Source of the DNA: JACZUI01 sp041599115 | Lineage (GTDB): Bacteria; Actinomycetota; Acidimicrobiia; Spongiisociales; ZC4RG35 | DNA length: 14,217 nt | Direction of reading: 5' to 3' | Assembly (NCBI GenBank): GCA_041599115.1 | Contig: JBFHXF010000049.1 | Location: 1-14,217 of the forward strand | Shown here: one piece after another, positions 13,783 to 14,217 of the stretch | How the letters are laid out: each line of letters starts with the position of its first letter | Position numbering within the stretch: position 1 is the first letter of the stretch | Made by a program: the position numbers and the translations under genes | Notes under the pieces: generated by a model | What the model saw: the letters and a program-made list of their open reading frames with translations, nothing else | The model's database searches: none | What the model was told of the DNA's origin: nothing

Positions 13783-14217
13783 ATGACCCAGATGACATCG
13801 AGTGCCAAATCGCAGCGCGTCTGCCTGGCGATAGCCGACATCTCCGGGTACACCCGGTATCTCCAAGGTGTCGAGCTCGAGCACGCTCAAGACGTCATCG
13901 CCGATCTGCTCGGGGCGATCATCAACCCGATGCGGCCGGCCTTCAGACTCAACAAACTCGAAGGTGACGCTGCGTTTCTCTATTCGCCCGTTGAGGACAT
14001 GGACGCCTCGGTAGTCCTCGACATGTTGGAGGGCTCCTATTTCGGGTTCAGAAGGAGGCTTCTCTCGATTGGCCAGGCTTCGGCTTGCGAGTGCGGTGCC
14101 TGCAGTCTGATCCCCCAACTGGATCTCAAACTCGTCGTTCACACCGGAACCGTGATCGTCCAGGAGCTGTTCGGGATGACAGAGCTTGTCGGTGAGGATG
14201 TCATCCTGGTGCACCGG
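13783..14217 (+). CDS. DUF2652 family protein, class III nucleotidyl cyclase-related (partial)
   Basis: The frame is open from ATG 13783 to the window edge, 145 residues, with the 3' part missing. It matches the DUF2652 pattern: IADISGYTRYL (17-27), ELEHAQDVIADLL (31-43), RLNKLEGDAAFLYSP (55-69), FGFRRRL (87-93), a Cys cluster ACECGACSLIP (101-111), then LDLKLVVHTG (113-122) and ELVGEDVILVHR (134-145). DISGYT and KLEGDA resemble the two metal-binding aspartate sites of class III adenylate/guanylate cyclases (here Asp19 and Asp62). Whether family members make a cyclic nucleotide is not known to me. The Cys102, Cys104, Cys107 group could bind metal or be redox active. A second start at Met4 is possible. 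It follows etfA by 85 nt with its own promoter candidate. Confidence 0.88.
   Translation, partial: MTQMTSSAKSQRVCLAIADISGYTRYLQGVELEHAQDVIADLLGAIINPMRPAFRLNKLEGDAAFLYSPVEDMDASVVLDMLEGSYFGFRRRLLSIGQASACECGACSLIPQLDLKLVVHTGTVIVQELFGMTELVGEDVILVHR

Noticed and set aside
12567..13853. Long minus-strand open frame of 428 codons across etfB and etfA
   Set aside because: It is antisense to two clear ETF genes, and its sequence is His/Gly/Arg-rich with no family resemblance, as expected from high-GC mirror frames.
1..14217. tRNA, rRNA, CRISPR array, IS element or phage genes
   Set aside because: No regularly spaced repeats, terminal inverted repeats with a transposase, or recognisable RNA gene sequences were found on reading both strands.

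Overview
The window looks like a chromosomal segment of a high-GC (roughly 60% by eye) actinobacterium. Pointers are a DUF222/13E12-type HNH endonuclease, a DUF2652 cyclase-related protein, frequent GTG/TTG starts, and -10-like TAnnnT hexamers placed 6 to 8 nt before start codons, as on the leaderless mRNAs common in this phylum. An uncultivated Acidimicrobiia-like lineage is my best guess, but that is inference. Coding density is very high. No tRNA, rRNA, CRISPR array, insertion sequence or gene-free stretch longer than about 200 bases was seen.

Layout. (1) Positions 1-161: the first 13 codons of a minus-strand gene with a good Shine-Dalgarno, then a short divergent intergenic region with an imperfect dyad. 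(2) 162-1232: HNH endonuclease with a hairpin over its stop codon. (3) 1285-7069, plus strand: a tightly packed run of MoxR AAA+ ATPase, CoxE-type VWA protein, XdhC N-terminal-domain protein, XdhC Rossmann-domain protein and phosphoenolpyruvate carboxylase. The first four are joined by three successive 4-nt overlaps, and PEP carboxylase starts 10 nt after the last. (4) 7104-7993, plus strand: uracil phosphoribosyltransferase overlapping an alkyltransferase-like DNA-damage protein. (5) 7984-9673, minus strand: an ABC exporter (ATPase then permease) whose last codons overlap the tail of the previous gene convergently. (6) 9874-10614: a SIMPL-domain lipoprotein divergent from the exporter. (7) 10635-11936: pyrimidine-nucleoside (thymidine) phosphorylase. 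(8) 11996-13697: etfBA, electron transfer flavoprotein. (9) 13783 to the end: a truncated DUF2652 protein with a class III nucleotidyl-cyclase-like core.

How they fit together. The MoxR-VWA-XdhC set is the maturation module known from aerobic CO dehydrogenase (coxDEF) and related molybdenum hydroxylases. It is expected to act on a molybdenum enzyme encoded elsewhere, because no large, medium or small subunit gene is present here. PEP carboxylase provides anaplerotic oxaloacetate. Upp and the nucleoside phosphorylase are pyrimidine salvage enzymes, though in separate transcription units. EtfAB takes electrons from acyl-CoA and similar dehydrogenases to the quinone pool through partners outside the window.

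Most of the window is ordinary housekeeping and accessory metabolism. I did not find a convincing wholly new system. The items most worth a second look are the orphan CoxDEF-like module with a split XdhC leading into ppc, the repeated leaderless start architecture, the Upp-ATL coupled pair with an unusual PRPP-loop residue, and the truncated DUF2652 protein.
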